A program made the position numbers and the translations under genes. A stretch of 64,000 nucleotides of DNA from Herbaspirillum aquaticum. Lineage in GTDB: Bacteria; Pseudomonadota; Gammaproteobacteria; Burkholderiales; Burkholderiaceae_D. Below, one piece after another: positions 52,107-61,760 of the stretch. The stretch's first letter is position 1. Each line of letters opens with the position of its first letter. Under the pieces are notes generated by a model, which made no database searches, was not told the DNA's origin, and saw nothing but the letters and a program-made list of their open reading frames with translations. Location of the stretch: assembly GCF_002213425.1 (NCBI RefSeq), contig NZ_NJGV01000008.1, forward strand, positions 124,001 through 188,000. Direction: 5' to 3'.

Positions 52107-52481
52107 GCTTGCCCTTGTAATTGTTTCGCGAATCTTGACTTCTGCAGGTGATGGGGACGACTGGCGAACGCGTCTATTCCCGATGTTCTGGAGAACCGCG
52201 GTTTGAGCATCCTGCAGCGATCGTCGCACGTTGCGCAAGCCCCGCCCAAGACACGATACCGAATTCGCCTTGGTCCGTGAAGCATCATCTCGCCCAATGG
52301 TTGCACTCGGGCCTTTCTCGCGGGCTCTTCCATGTTCGCGTTGTTGTAGGCCATACCTCTGCAAGCGCCGGCGATATACCTGGTGGGCATCCCCGGCATG
52401 CAATCATGAACGACTCGGTTTCCGATGCTGCATGTCCGGGCATGCCAGTATCAGATCGCCATGATCGATGTGCAAAGACGC
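52107..52481. other. Intergenic region between the LysR and Lrp genes, no gene seen
   Basis: These 375 bases hold only overlapping open frames without family resemblance. No repeat or terminator with a T-run was found. The LysR promoter should lie here. Confidence 0.4.
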
Positions 52482-52952
52482 TCAGTGATGGCCAGGCAAT
52501 GGCAGCGCCGTCGTCAGTTTGGTTTCTTCCAGCGAAATGCTGGTCTCGGTTTCGCCAACGCTGTCGATGATGATCAGCCTGTCCCGGATGAACTTGCGGC
52601 AAGCGTCGACACTTTCAACGCGCAGCATCAGCAGGTAGTCGTAATTTCCCGTGACCAGATGGCAGGTCATGATCTCCGACATGTTCCTGATCGCCGCCTC
52701 GAAGGCATCCACCGCCTTCTTGCTTTGGGTGCGCAATCGCACGTGAATGAATGCGGTCAGCCCGAGACCGATTTTAGGACCATCGACCAGTGCCACGTAT
52801 CGCTTGATGATCCCGTCCTCTTCCATCTGCTTGACCCGGCGCGCGCAGGGCGTCGGCGAGAGCCCGACGCGCTCGGACAATTCCTGGATGGTCAGGTGCG
52901 CATTCTCTTGCAACGCCCGCAGGATCTGTATGTTGAATTTATCCAGAGTCAT
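52482..52952 (-). CDS. Lrp/AsnC-family transcriptional regulator
   Basis: The 156-residue protein has an N-terminal winged helix (LDKFNIQILRALQENAHLTIQELSERVGLSPTPCARRVKQMEEDGIIKRYVA) and a RAM ligand domain (FIHVRLRTQSKKAVDAFEAAI; CHLVTGNYDYLLMLRV). It is divergent from a DMT-family exporter gene across 109 bases containing a TTTAGCTAAA palindrome. This is the standard arrangement for an Lrp-type regulator that senses an amino acid and controls its exporter. Confidence 0.92.
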   Translation of the reverse strand: MTLDKFNIQILRALQENAHLTIQELSERVGLSPTPCARRVKQMEEDGIIKRYVALVDGPKIGLGLTAFIHVRLRTQSKKAVDAFEAAIRNMSEIMTCHLVTGNYDYLLMLRVESVDACRKFIRDRLIIIDSVGETETSISLEETKLTTALPLPGHH

Positions 52953-53020
52953 GTGCCCCCCAAAAAGCTAATCTAAAAATTTGGTTTTTTTCACTACATC
53001 CGACAGCTCGCAGCAATGAT

Positions 53021-53030
53021 TTTAGCTAAA
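53021..53030. promoter_or_regulatory. Palindrome TTTAGCTAAA, candidate Lrp-type operator
   Basis: This perfect 10-base palindrome, extended by GAT and TCC, lies between the Lrp gene and the exporter gene, 32 bases before the latter. A second A/T-rich motif with AAATTT is at about 52976-52983. Lrp-type proteins commonly bind such AT-centred palindromes in series. Confidence 0.4.
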
Positions 53031-53061
53031 TCCGCTCCTTCGGTGAGCGTATTCTGCACGC

Positions 53062-53973
53062 ATGACTACCTTACTTCTTTTCCTCAATGCCCTGCTCGTC
53101 GGGCTCGGCTCTTCCATGGTCCTGTCACAGAATGCGGAAGTCCTCCCCATCGTCGGGGTAGGTCATCGCATGTTGGGTGCGGGTGTGATTTTGCTGTTGA
53201 TCGCCTGGGGAAGCGGGAAACGCCTGCATCTTGAGCGCCGCCACGTGGCCTGGGTGGCAATGCAAGGCATCGCCATGTTCGGCCTGGCCTACGTAGCCTT
53301 TTACAACGCAGTTCTGCACATCCCCAGCGGACTGGTGGCCTTGGTACTGTCGATTTCGCCGATGATCACGGCACTTCTCTCACGCATTTTGACGGGAGAC
53401 ATACCGACGACCACCGACAAGGTCGGCATGGGCTTCGGGGTATTGGGCATCTTCATTGTCTTCGGCGGCGGGATGGGACAGCTGATCGTCGACCCGTCCT
53501 TCCGGCACGAACTGATGCTCGGTCTGGCTTGGGCCCTGATGGCGGCATTCTCGACGGCAGCGGGAACGGCCATCGGTGCGCGCAATCGGGTCAATGGAAT
53601 CTGGGGTATCGCCACCGTTGGCTGGGGGCTCTTGTTCAGCGGCGCGTCCTGCCTGGCGGTCGCTTCGATGGAAGGTGCGGCGATCGTGTCGGCGTACTCG
53701 GCGTCTTATTTGGGAGGACTGGCGTACCTGGTCCTGGCCGGCTCGGTGGCCGCTTTCCTGCTCTACTTCGAACTGATCAAACGCACAGGCCCTGCCAGGG
53801 CATCATTTTCCTTCGTTCTTGTCCCGGTGGTGGCGATCTTCATGTCGGTCATCAGGGAGGGCGTGGCCGTGACGCTGCCATTGATCGCAGGGACCAGCAT
53901 CGCGTTGCTGGGCAATATCGTCGTGTTGGCACAGCCATCCAAAGGGATGCAAGGAATTGCGCCATCGAAGTGA
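53062..53973 (+). CDS. EamA/DMT-family transporter
   Basis: The 303-residue protein has ten predicted helices in two EamA repeats (GLAYVAFYNAVLHIPSGLVALVLSISPMITALLSRILTGD in the first, AAFLLYFELIKRTGPARASFSFVLVPVVAIFMSVIREG in the second). Both contain the conserved Pro in the helix 4 and helix 9 equivalents. DMT carriers of this kind export amino acids or related metabolites. Control by the divergent Lrp gene is likely. Confidence 0.9.
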   Translation: MTTLLLFLNALLVGLGSSMVLSQNAEVLPIVGVGHRMLGAGVILLLIAWGSGKRLHLERRHVAWVAMQGIAMFGLAYVAFYNAVLHIPSGLVALVLSISPMITALLSRILTGDIPTTTDKVGMGFGVLGIFIVFGGGMGQLIVDPSFRHELMLGLAWALMAAFSTAAGTAIGARNRVNGIWGIATVGWGLLFSGASCLAVASMEGAAIVSAYSASYLGGLAYLVLAGSVAAFLLYFELIKRTGPARASFSFVLVPVVAIFMSVIREGVAVTLPLIAGTSIALLGNIVVLAQPSKGMQGIAPSK

Positions 53974-54002
53974 TCGCAGCTGAGAGCGGAAGGCGGGCAG
54001 CT

Positions 54003-54287
54003 TCAGCCCACGTGATAAAGATGCACCGGCCGGAACCCCAATCGCTCCTTGTGCCGCGCAATCTTCTGCAGCATCCGCAAGCCCTCCTCATGCCCGGCCA
54101 CCACCACCCGGCGCACGGCGCTGCGGCCTTCGATGCCGTCCCAGGCCTGGGTGAGCACCCAGTCGCCCAGCAGGTCCTGCACCAGGTCCACCGTGAAAAT
54201 GGCGCGCGTCTTGCCGTCGGTGAAGTGCAGGCGCGTGGCCACGGTCACGGGCAGTGCATGGGTGACGTGGTCAGCGGAATCGATCAT
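54003..54287 (-). CDS. Conserved small hypothetical protein (WGR-like)
   Basis: The 94-residue protein reads VATRLHFTDGKTRAIFTVDLVQDLLGDWVLTQAWDGIEGR in the middle, with an LGDWVLTQAWDG centre that recalls the WGR fold (Trp-Gly-Arg region; here W and a G-I-E-G-R). It ends ARHKERLGFRPVHLYHVG. Function unknown. It lies immediately downstream of the exporter gene but convergent with it, and upstream of metH in the metH direction of transcription is a different region, so it is not linked to metH. Confidence 0.65.
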   Translation of the reverse strand: MIDSADHVTHALPVTVATRLHFTDGKTRAIFTVDLVQDLLGDWVLTQAWDGIEGRSAVRRVVVAGHEEGLRMLQKIARHKERLGFRPVHLYHVG

Positions 54288-54420
54288 GGCAAAAACAGGG
54301 CTACGGAACGGCGGGCGTGGATGATAGCAGGACGGCGAGGGAATACAAGAACCAACGGCAATAGTCCGGAAATGAAACTAAGCGCCCGGCACCGGGCCGG
54401 ACGGCGATTCCGTCAACTAT

Positions 54421-57400
54421 TTACAGGTTCGGCGCCAGCCAGCGTTCCACCTCTTCCTTGGGCACATGGCGGCGCTCTGCCATATCCACGACCTGGTCTT
54501 CGCCGATCTTGCCGACCACGAAGTACTTCGACTGCGGATGCGCGAAGTAGAAGCCCGACACCGAGGCGCCGGGGAACATGGCGTACGACTCGGTCAACTG
54601 CATGCCGATCTCGTCGCACTGCATGACGCGGAAAGCGTCCGCCTTGACGGTGTGCTCCGGGCAGGCCGGATAGCCGGGGGCGGGACGGATGCCGAGATAT
54701 TTTTCCTTGATGAGATCGGTGCTGCTCAGGTTCTCATCGGCCGCATAGCCCCACAGGTCCTTGCGCACGCGTTCATGCAGGTATTCGGCGAAGGCTTCGG
54801 CCAGGCGGTCCGCCAGGGCCTTGAGCATGATCGAAGAGTAGTCGTCGTGGGCATCCTCGAAGCGCTTTTCGTATTTCTCGATACCCAGGCCGGCGGTCAC
54901 GGCAAACATGCCGATGTAATCCTGCACGCCCGATGCCTTGGGTGCGATGAAGTCCGACAGGCACTGGTTGGGACGCGCCACGCCATCGACCACCGGCTTC
55001 TCGGTCTGCTGGCGCAGGCCGTAATAGGTGAAGGCGACCTGGCTGCGGCTGTCGTCGGTGTAGATCTCGATGTCATCATCATTGACGGTGTTGGCCGGCA
55101 GCAGCGAGATGACGCCGTTGGCGGTGAGCCAGCGGCCATCGATGATCTTCTTCAGCATGGCCTGGGCTTCCTGGAAGACCTTGGTCGCGGCTTCGCCCAC
55201 GACTTCATCGGTGAGGATAGCTGGGTAAGGGCCGGCCAGGTCCCAGGTCTGGAAGAACGGACCCCAGTCGATATAGTTGGCCAGCAAACCCAGGTCCACA
55301 TTCTTGAACAGGCGACGGCCGATGAACTTGGGCTTGACCGGGGCGAATTCCAGCTTGGTCTTGTTGGCGCGGGCTGCCGCCAGCGGCAGCATGGGCGCGG
55401 CCTTCTTGCTGGCGTGCTGTTCGCGGATGCGTTCGTAGTCGGCGTTGAGGTCGGCCACGTACTGCGTCTTCTGCTCGTCGGCCAGCAGCGATTGCGCCAC
55501 CGACACGGCACGCGAGGCGTCCGGCACGTAGACCACCGGGCCTTCGTAGTTGGGGGCGATCTTGACGGCCGTGTGGGCACGCGAGGTCGTGGCACCGCCG
55601 ATCATCAGCGGCATCTTGAGACCCGCGAAATACGGATCGCGCTGCATTTCCTTGGCGACATACGCCATCTCTTCCAGCGACGGGGTGATCAGGCCGGAGA
55701 GGCCGATGATGTCGGCCTTCTCTTCCTTGGCCTTGGCCAGGATCTCGGCGCAGGGCACCATCACGCCCATGTTGACGACCTCGAAGTTGTTGCACTGGAG
55801 GACGACGGTGACAATGTTCTTGCCGATGTCGTGGACATCGCCCTTGACGGTGGCGATGACGATCTTGCCCTTGGGCTTGGCGACTTCACCGGTGGCGATT
55901 TCGAGCTGGCGCTTCTCTTCTTCGATGAAGGGGATCAGGTGCGCCACGGCCTGCTTCATCACGCGCGCCGACTTGACCACCTGCGGCAGGAACATCTTGC
56001 CCTGGCCGAACAGGTCGCCGACCACGTTCATGCCATCCATCAGCGGACCTTCGATCACGTGGATGGGACGGCCGCCATCGGCGGCGACCTGCTGGCGCAC
56101 CTCTTCGGTGTCTTCCACGATCCACTGCGTGATGCCGTGCACCAGCGCATGCGAGAGGCGCTTGGCCACCGGCAGGTTGCGCCATTCGAGGGTGGCTTCT
56201 TCCTTCTTGTCGCCGGCCTTGAGCGTGGCGGCGTATTCGATCATGCGCTCGGTGGCGTCTTCGCGGCGGTTCAGGACCACGTCTTCCACACGCTCGCGCA
56301 GCTCGGCCGGCAGGTCGTCATAGACGCCGATCATGCCGGCATTGACGATGCCCATGGTCATGCCGGCCTTGATGGCGTGATACAGGAAGACGGTATGGAT
56401 CGCTTCGCGCGCCGGGTCATTGCCGCGGAAGCTGAAGGACACGTTGGAGACACCGCCGCTGATCTTGGCGTAGGGCAGGTTCTGGTGGATCCAGCGGGTG
56501 GCTTCGATGAAGTCGACCGCGTAGTTGTTGTGTTCCTCGATGCCGGTGGCGACGGCAAAGATGTTGGGGTCGAAGATGATGTCTTCGGGCGGGAAGTCCA
56601 GCTTGTCCACCAGCAGGCGATAGGCGCGTTCGCAGATCTCGATCTTGCGGGCGAAGGTATCGGCCTGGCCCACTTCGTCGAAGGCCATGACGATGACGGC
56701 CGCACCATAGCGGCGGCACAACTTGGCTTCGCGCAGGAATTTCTCCTCGCCTTCCTTCATCGAGATGGAGTTGACGATGGACTTGCCCTGCACGCACTTC
56801 AGGCCCGCTTCGATGACTTCCCACTTGGAGGAGTCGATCATGATGGGCACGCGTGCGATGTCGGGCTCGGAGGCGATCAGGTTGAGGAAGCGCGTCATGG
56901 CGGCGACCGAGTCAAGCATCGCCTCATCCATGTTGATGTCGATGATCTGCGCACCGTTCTCGACCTGCTGGCGGGCCACCGCCAGGGCTTCGTCGTATTG
57001 CTCGTTGAGGATCAGGCGGGCGAAGGCCTTGGAGCCGGTGACGTTGGTGCGCTCGCCGACGTTCACGTAGAGCGACTGGTCATTGATGGTGAAGGGCTCC
57101 AGGCCCGACAGGCGCATCTCGTGCGTGGGCTCGGGCAGCTTGCGCGGGGCGATCGTGGCGACCGTCTCGGCAATGGCCTTGATGTGCGGCGGCGTAGTGC
57201 CGCAGCAGCCGCCGGCGACGTTGACGAAACCGCTCTCGGCGAATTCCTTCAACAGGGCCGAGGTGACATCCGGGGTTTCATCGAAGCCGGTGTCACTCAT
57301 CGGATTGGGCAGGCCGGCGTTGGGGTAGATGCAGACGTAGGTGTCGGCGATCTTGGAGAGCTCTTCCGCATAGGGGCGCATCAGGGCCGCACCGAGGGCG

Positions 57401-58164
57401 CAGTTCAGGCCCACGGTCAGCGGGCGCGCATGGCGGATGGAGTTCCAGAAGGCGGTCACGGTCTGGCCCGAGAGAATGCGGCCGGATGCATCGGTGACGG
57501 TGCCCGAGATCATGATGGGCAGGCGCTTGCCGCTCTCTTCGAAGAAAGTATCAATGGCGAACAAAGCCGCCTTGCAGTTGAGCGTGTCGAAGATGGTCTC
57601 GACCAGCAGCACGTCGGCACCGCCTTCGACCAGCGCACGGGTCTGCTCCAGGTAGGCCGCCACCAGCTGATCGAAGGTGACGTTGCGCGCGGCCGGGTCG
57701 TTGACGTCTGGCGAGATGGAGGCCGTCTTGGGCGTGGGGCCGAGGGCACCGGCCACGAAGCGCGGCTTGTCCGGGGTCGAGTACTTGTCGCAGGCCGCAC
57801 GGGCCAGGCGCGCCGATTCCACGTTCATCTCGTAGACCAAGTGCGCCATGTGGTAATCGTCCTGGGCCACGCTGGTGGCGCCGAAGGTATTGGTCTCGAT
57901 CAGGTCGGCACCGGCAGCCAGGTATTGCTCGTGGATTTCCTGGATGATGTGCGGCTGGGTCAGCGAGAGCAGTTCATTGTTGCCCTTGACGAAGAGATCC
58001 TTGCCGGGAACGCTGAAGTCGGCGAAACGCTGGCCGCGATAATCCTCTTCGGTCAGCTTGTAGCGCTGGATCATGGTGCCCATCGCACCATCGAGGATGA
58101 GGATGCGCTGCGACATCAGGTCGCGCAGCAGCAATTCGGTCTGGCACAGTTCGTTCGGCTTCAT
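54421..58164 (-). CDS. metH: Cobalamin-dependent methionine synthase MetH
   Basis: The 1,247-residue protein has all four MetH modules in one chain. They are the homocysteine domain ([30 protein letters not shown] with the zinc cysteines), the methyltetrahydrofolate domain ([27 protein letters not shown]), the cobalamin domain with DVHDIG at about residues 776-781 (His778 coordinates cobalt), and the AdoMet reactivation domain ([14 protein letters not shown]). It makes methionine and tetrahydrofolate from homocysteine. Many relatives split it in two; here it is intact. A terminator-like hairpin sits in its leader, and an SAH/MTA nucleosidase-like gene is divergent. Confidence 0.97.
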   Translation of the reverse strand: MKPNELCQTELLLRDLMSQRILILDGAMGTMIQRYKLTEEDYRGQRFADFSVPGKDLFVKGNNELLSLTQPHIIQEIHEQYLAAGADLIETNTFGATSVAQDDYHMAHLVYEMNVESARLARAACDKYSTPDKPRFVAGALGPTPKTASISPDVNDPAARNVTFDQLVAAYLEQTRALVEGGADVLLVETIFDTLNCKAALFAIDTFFEESGKRLPIMISGTVTDASGRILSGQTVTAFWNSIRHARPLTVGLNCALGAALMRPYAEELSKIADTYVCIYPNAGLPNPMSDTGFDETPDVTSALLKEFAESGFVNVAGGCCGTTPPHIKAIAETVATIAPRKLPEPTHEMRLSGLEPFTINDQSLYVNVGERTNVTGSKAFARLILNEQYDEALAVARQQVENGAQIIDINMDEAMLDSVAAMTRFLNLIASEPDIARVPIMIDSSKWEVIEAGLKCVQGKSIVNSISMKEGEEKFLREAKLCRRYGAAVIVMAFDEVGQADTFARKIEICERAYRLLVDKLDFPPEDIIFDPNIFAVATGIEEHNNYAVDFIEATRWIHQNLPYAKISGGVSNVSFSFRGNDPAREAIHTVFLYHAIKAGMTMGIVNAGMIGVYDDLPAELRERVEDVVLNRREDATERMIEYAATLKAGDKKEEATLEWRNLPVAKRLSHALVHGITQWIVEDTEEVRQQVAADGGRPIHVIEGPLMDGMNVVGDLFGQGKMFLPQVVKSARVMKQAVAHLIPFIEEEKRQLEIATGEVAKPKGKIVIATVKGDVHDIGKNIVTVVLQCNNFEVVNMGVMVPCAEILAKAKEEKADIIGLSGLITPSLEEMAYVAKEMQRDPYFAGLKMPLMIGGATTSRAHTAVKIAPNYEGPVVYVPDASRAVSVAQSLLADEQKTQYVADLNADYERIREQHASKKAAPMLPLAAARANKTKLEFAPVKPKFIGRRLFKNVDLGLLANYIDWGPFFQTWDLAGPYPAILTDEVVGEAATKVFQEAQAMLKKIIDGRWLTANGVISLLPANTVNDDDIEIYTDDSRSQVAFTYYGLRQQTEKPVVDGVARPNQCLSDFIAPKASGVQDYIGMFAVTAGLGIEKYEKRFEDAHDDYSSIMLKALADRLAEAFAEYLHERVRKDLWGYAADENLSSTDLIKEKYLGIRPAPGYPACPEHTVKADAFRVMQCDEIGMQLTESYAMFPGASVSGFYFAHPQSKYFVVGKIGEDQVVDMAERRHVPKEEVERWLAPNL

Positions 58165-58230
58165 CTGGCGTTTTTCTCTGGTAACGGCAACAATGCGAGG
58201 CCTGATCCCGCACGCAAAGACGTTGCGGAT

Positions 58231-58258
58231 AAAAAAACCGGCCAGAAAAGGACCGGTT
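58231..58258 (-). terminator. Terminator-like hairpin in the metH leader (possible attenuator)
   Basis: Read on the minus strand, AACCGG / CCGGTT forms a 6-bp stem with an 11-base loop and is followed by seven T's. It lies about 70 bases upstream of the metH ATG and downstream of a TATAAT at 58286-58281, so it stands inside the probable leader. A control role is inferred. Confidence 0.55.
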
Positions 58259-58280
58259 CCACAGGCAAAAAGTGAACCCG

Positions 58281-58286
58281 ATTATA
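58281..58286 (-). promoter_or_regulatory. -10 element of a metH promoter
   Basis: The minus strand reads GCG-TATAAT-CGGG. The start would be near 58274. No good -35 is visible in the very G-rich segment upstream, which may indicate an activator. Confidence 0.5.
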
Positions 58287-58364
58287 CGCCAAAGCACCCT
58301 CCCCCCGCCTCCCGGCAGGCTTCGCGGGCGGGGCTTAGTTGCAAATTGTTAACTACTTATCCCC

Positions 58365-58964
58365 ATGCCAGATCACCCGCCCATCCTCATCCTGACCGCC
58401 CTGGAAAGTGAACTCGATGCCGCCGCCGCCCCGGCGGGGGTCAAGGTGGTCTATTGCGGCGTGGGCAAGGTCAACGCCGCCCTGCATGCGACCCAGGCCA
58501 TCCTGACCCATCGCCCGCGTGCACTCATCAATTTCGGCACGGCCGGCAAGATCGATCCGGGGCACGACGGGCTGCTGGAAGTGGCATCCGTCATCCAGCG
58601 CGACATGGCAGCCATGCCGCTGGCACCGCGCGGGGTGACGCCGCTGATGAACCAGGAGCAACAGCCGGCACGCCTGGATTCCGGCTATCCCGGCGTGCTG
58701 TGCGGCACCGGCGACAGCTTCGTGACGGCGGCCGATGACTGGCTGCTGGAACAGAAGGTCGATCTGGTGGATATGGAATTGTTTGCCATCGCCCGCGTGT
58801 GCCGGCACTTTGGCTTGCCGTGGCGGGCCTTCAAGTTCATCACCGATGGGGCCGATGACGATGCGGCCGATGACTGGCAAGCGCGCGTGCATCTGGGCGA
58901 GGAACTGTTCTGGCGGCATCTGCCGCTGGTGCTCAGGCAGTTCGAGGGAGAACAGGCGCGTTGA
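58365..58964 (+). CDS. SAH/MTA nucleosidase-like protein (phosphorylase superfamily)
   Basis: The 199-residue protein has the nucleoside-phosphorylase fold: PPILILTALESELDAA, VVYCGVGKVNAALHATQAIL, INFGTAGKID, and VDMELFAIARVC with the catalytic-type Glu. ITDGADDDAADDW carries the Asp expected to protonate the leaving base. It would hydrolyse S-adenosylhomocysteine or methylthioadenosine, or a related nucleoside. It is somewhat shorter than E. coli MtnN (232 residues). It is divergent from metH across 200 bases, which places two methyl-cycle functions together. Confidence 0.85.
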   Translation: MPDHPPILILTALESELDAAAAPAGVKVVYCGVGKVNAALHATQAILTHRPRALINFGTAGKIDPGHDGLLEVASVIQRDMAAMPLAPRGVTPLMNQEQQPARLDSGYPGVLCGTGDSFVTAADDWLLEQKVDLVDMELFAIARVCRHFGLPWRAFKFITDGADDDAADDWQARVHLGEELFWRHLPLVLRQFEGEQAR

Positions 58965-59050
58965 GTCGCGCAGGCATTCACGTCCGGAGGGAGGACTTAG
59001 TTCGCGCCTGAACCAAAGTCCTCATGCCTGCCTGAAGGTGGTCGCGACGC

Positions 59051-60004
59051 TCAGGCGAAGCGGCCGCCTTCCAGCGGGAAGCCCTTCAGGAATTCCGCCG
59101 CCGGCAGGCGCTTGCCGCCCGGCTTCTGCAGTTCCGTCAGCAGCAATGCGCCTTCGCCACAGGCCACCACGATGCCGGCCTGGGCATCGGCCGACAGCAC
59201 CTGGCCCGGCTCGCCAGGCTGTGCCACCTTGACCGGACGCGCCTGCCACAGCTTGACCACGGTATCGCCAAACCGGCCGGTCGCGCCGGGGAAGGGATTG
59301 AAGGCGCGGATGCGGCGGGCCAGTTGCTCGGCACTTTGGGTGAAGTCGAGCGCGGCCTCCTCCTTGGCGATCTTGGCGGCGTAGTTGGCCCCTTCTTCCG
59401 GCTGCGGCGTGGCCGGCAGCGTGCCCTGCTCCAGCCGGGCGATGGCTTCCACGATCATCTTGCCGCCCAGCGCGGCCAGCTTGTCATGCAGGCTGCCGGT
59501 GGTGTCGTCTTCGGCGATGGGGAGGCTTTCGATGAGCATCATGGGGCCGGTGTCGAGGCCCTCTTCCATCTGCATGATGGTGATGCCGGTCTCGGCGTCA
59601 CCGGCCTCGATGGCGCGATGGATGGGGGCGGCGCCCCGCCAGCGCGGCAGCAGCGAGCCGTGGATGTTGATGCAGCCCAGGCGCGGGATGTCGAGCACGC
59701 TGCGCGGCAGGATCAGGCCATAGGCGGCCACCACCATCACGTCATGCGGGGTCGATTGCAGCAGGGCGTGGGCTTCCTGCGCCACGTCCGGATACTTGCC
59801 GTTCAGGCGCAAGGAGACCGGCTGTGCCACCGGCGTGCCGTGCTTGATCGCACACTGCTTCACGGGCGAGGCCTGCAGCTGCATGCCGCGTCCGGCGGGA
59901 CGGTCGGGCTGGGTCAGCACCAGCGTGATCTCGTGACCGGCGGCGTACAGCGCTTCGAGCGCGACGGCGGCGAATTCCGGCGTGCCGGCAAAAATGATCT
60001 TCAT
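59051..60004 (-). CDS. fmt: Methionyl-tRNA formyltransferase
   Basis: The 317-residue protein starts [19 protein letters not shown] and has [42 protein letters not shown], containing the Asn-His catalytic pair, and GLDTGPMM with the catalytic Asp. A C-terminal OB-fold follows ([44 protein letters not shown]). It formylates initiator methionyl-tRNA. The usual partner def is not next to it; the upstream neighbour is an SDR gene 33 bases away on the same strand, so they may be co-transcribed. Confidence 0.96.
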   Translation of the reverse strand: MKIIFAGTPEFAAVALEALYAAGHEITLVLTQPDRPAGRGMQLQASPVKQCAIKHGTPVAQPVSLRLNGKYPDVAQEAHALLQSTPHDVMVVAAYGLILPRSVLDIPRLGCINIHGSLLPRWRGAAPIHRAIEAGDAETGITIMQMEEGLDTGPMMLIESLPIAEDDTTGSLHDKLAALGGKMIVEAIARLEQGTLPATPQPEEGANYAAKIAKEEAALDFTQSAEQLARRIRAFNPFPGATGRFGDTVVKLWQARPVKVAQPGEPGQVLSADAQAGIVVACGEGALLLTELQKPGGKRLPAAEFLKGFPLEGGRFA

Positions 60005-60037
60005 GAAAAACTCCAGGAGCGGCCGCAGCCGCCAGAT

Positions 60038-60844
60038 TTACAGATTGCGTTTCTTGTGGGGCGCGCGGGCGAAGGCCATATCGTACAGCCAGTTCGGCAG
60101 CAGCCGCAGCAGCTTGGCCACCACCCCCATCTGCCAGGGAATGACGCGATAGCTCACGCCCTCGGCGATGCTCTCGACGGCACGCTCGGCAAAACGCTCC
60201 ACCGGCATCAGGAAGGGCATGGGATAGGTGTTCACACGGGTCATCGGGGTATCGATGTAGCCGGGCGCGATGGTCACGACCTTGATGCCGGAGGAGCGCA
60301 ATTCTACCCGCAGCGATTCGCAGTAACTGATCACGGCCGACTTGGAGGCGCTGTAGGCCCCCGCCCCCGGCAAGCCGCGAATGCCCGCCACGCTGCCGAT
60401 GCCGACCAGGCGGCAGCGATTGCGCTGCGCGGGTGGCGCGGCCTTCATGCGCGCCACGAAGGGCGTGAAGGTGGCAAAGGTAGCCGTGACGTTGACGGCC
60501 AGGATGCGTTCGAAGGCCGGCAGGTCTTCCTGGTATTCGGTCAGCGTGCCCTGCGAAATGCCGGCGTTGGCAATGACCACGTCTGCCCCGCCGAACTCGG
60601 CCAGGAAGGAGTCGGCGGCGGCGCCCAGGGCCGCGTGGTCGGTGACGTCGAGGGCGTAGACGCGGTGCCGTTCAGGATGCGGCAGGCTGGCGCGCAGGGC
60701 CTCCAGCTCGGCCGTGCGGCGGGCGACCAGGCCGAGGATGGCCCCGCGGCGGGCGTAGGCATGCGCCAGGGCCATGCCGATACCGCTGGAGGCGCCGGTC
60801 AGGAATACGCGTTCCTGGGCTGCAACGACGAGAGGGTTGGCCAT
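60038..60844 (-). CDS. SDR-family oxidoreductase
   Basis: The 268-residue classical SDR has TGASSGIG at residues 16-23, IANAGISQG, a Ser in GIGSVAG and the Tyr-Lys pair in YSASK. A C-terminal hydrophobic/basic tail (WQMGVVAKLLRLLPNWLYDMAFARAPHKKRNL) may associate with the membrane. The substrate is unknown. ATG 60844 has AGGAG eight bases upstream; the frame is open to 60892. A hairpin near 60899-60928 separates it from dsbA. Confidence 0.9.
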   Translation of the reverse strand: MANPLVVAAQERVFLTGASSGIGMALAHAYARRGAILGLVARRTAELEALRASLPHPERHRVYALDVTDHAALGAAADSFLAEFGGADVVIANAGISQGTLTEYQEDLPAFERILAVNVTATFATFTPFVARMKAAPPAQRNRCRLVGIGSVAGIRGLPGAGAYSASKSAVISYCESLRVELRSSGIKVVTIAPGYIDTPMTRVNTYPMPFLMPVERFAERAVESIAEGVSYRVIPWQMGVVAKLLRLLPNWLYDMAFARAPHKKRNL

Positions 60845-60898
60845 GCCTGCTCCTGAGGTGAGTTGAAGGTTTAGGTAATTTCTACTGCCCAAATGACA

Positions 60899-60928
60899 AC
60901 GGTCCGCGGCCTTGCGGACGCGGACCGT
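60899..60928 (-). terminator. Hairpin downstream of dsbA
   Basis: ACGGTCCGC / GCGGACCGT is a 9-bp stem with a 12-base loop, 17 bases beyond the dsbA stop. The T-run afterwards is poor (TTGTCATTT), so it may be a weak terminator or a processing structure. Confidence 0.5.
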
Positions 60929-60944
60929 GTGGAACGGGTGAAGC

Positions 60945-61652
60945 TTATTTCTTTTTCGCGGGGGTGCTGCCAGCGGCCTTTTCAGCAGCGACCTTGGCCA
61001 CCAGGTGATCCATCACCTGCAGGGCGGCGGCTTGCTGCATCGATTCCGGCTGGTTGGCCAGGGCCACGCCGACCACGGCGGGCGAGGTCACGTAACGGCC
61101 ATCGATGGCGATCATGGGCACGCCGTCGACCTTGTAGGCTTCCTGCAGCTGGGCGGCGCGGCGGGCCTTGGTCTGCACGCCGAAGGAGTTGTACAGGTCG
61201 AGGAATTTCTGCTTGTCCAGGCCGATCTTCTCGATGTAGGCCAGGATGGTCTTGTCGGTGTTGATGCGCTGGTTTTCCACGTGGATGGCCTGGAAGATCT
61301 TGGGGGTCAGCTCGTCAGCCTTGCCCATGGCTTCCAGCGTGTAGTAGAGCTTCTGCTGCGGTACGAAGCTGTCGCGGAAGGCCACCGGCACCTTCTTGAA
61401 GCTGATCTTGTCGCCCTGCTTCTTGACCCAGGCCGTCAGCGACGGGTCCCAGGCCGCGCAGTGCGGGCAGTCGAACCAGAAGAACTCGGTGACTTCGACC
61501 TTGTTGCCGGAGTCCGTCGGCTGGGCCTGCTCCAGCACGCGGTAGTCGCTGCCCACTTGCGGATTGGCCGGCGAGGCCGAAGCGCCGACGCTGGCGCTCA
61601 AAGCCAGCACGCCGAAGCTGACCGCAGCCAGCAGCTTTTGATGGAAACGCAT
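60945..61652 (-). CDS. dsbA: Thiol:disulfide interchange protein DsbA
   Basis: The 235-residue protein has a signal peptide (cleavage near ASA at residues 25-27) and a thioredoxin fold with the CPHC active site at residues 62-65 in EFFWFDCPHCAAWDP. The helical insert follows, then the cis-Pro loop VDGVPMIAIDGRYV. It ends with a Lys-rich tail. It oxidises cysteines in exported proteins and is recycled by DsbB. ATG 61652 is preferred over upstream in-frame ATG. It follows the SPOR-domain gene on the same strand. Confidence 0.95.
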   Translation of the reverse strand: MRFHQKLLAAVSFGVLALSASVGASASPANPQVGSDYRVLEQAQPTDSGNKVEVTEFFWFDCPHCAAWDPSLTAWVKKQGDKISFKKVPVAFRDSFVPQQKLYYTLEAMGKADELTPKIFQAIHVENQRINTDKTILAYIEKIGLDKQKFLDLYNSFGVQTKARRAAQLQEAYKVDGVPMIAIDGRYVTSPAVVGVALANQPESMQQAAALQVMDHLVAKVAAEKAAGSTPAKKK

Positions 61653-61760
61653 GGTATTACCCTCTCTGATGGATAGTCGGTGGGAACGACCCTTGGTCGT
61701 TCCGCGCCCGTCGTGCCGGTCGGTCATCCCCTGCCGCCGGCATCCACGGTGCGCTCTGGA

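Noticed and set aside
54466..58275. Open frame of 1,269 codons opposite metH
   Set aside because: It is the antisense shadow of metH; the length only reflects high GC content at third codon positions.
58165..58364. SAH or cobalamin riboswitch in front of metH
   Set aside because: I could not find the conserved cores of either class in the leader; only the terminator-like stem is supported.
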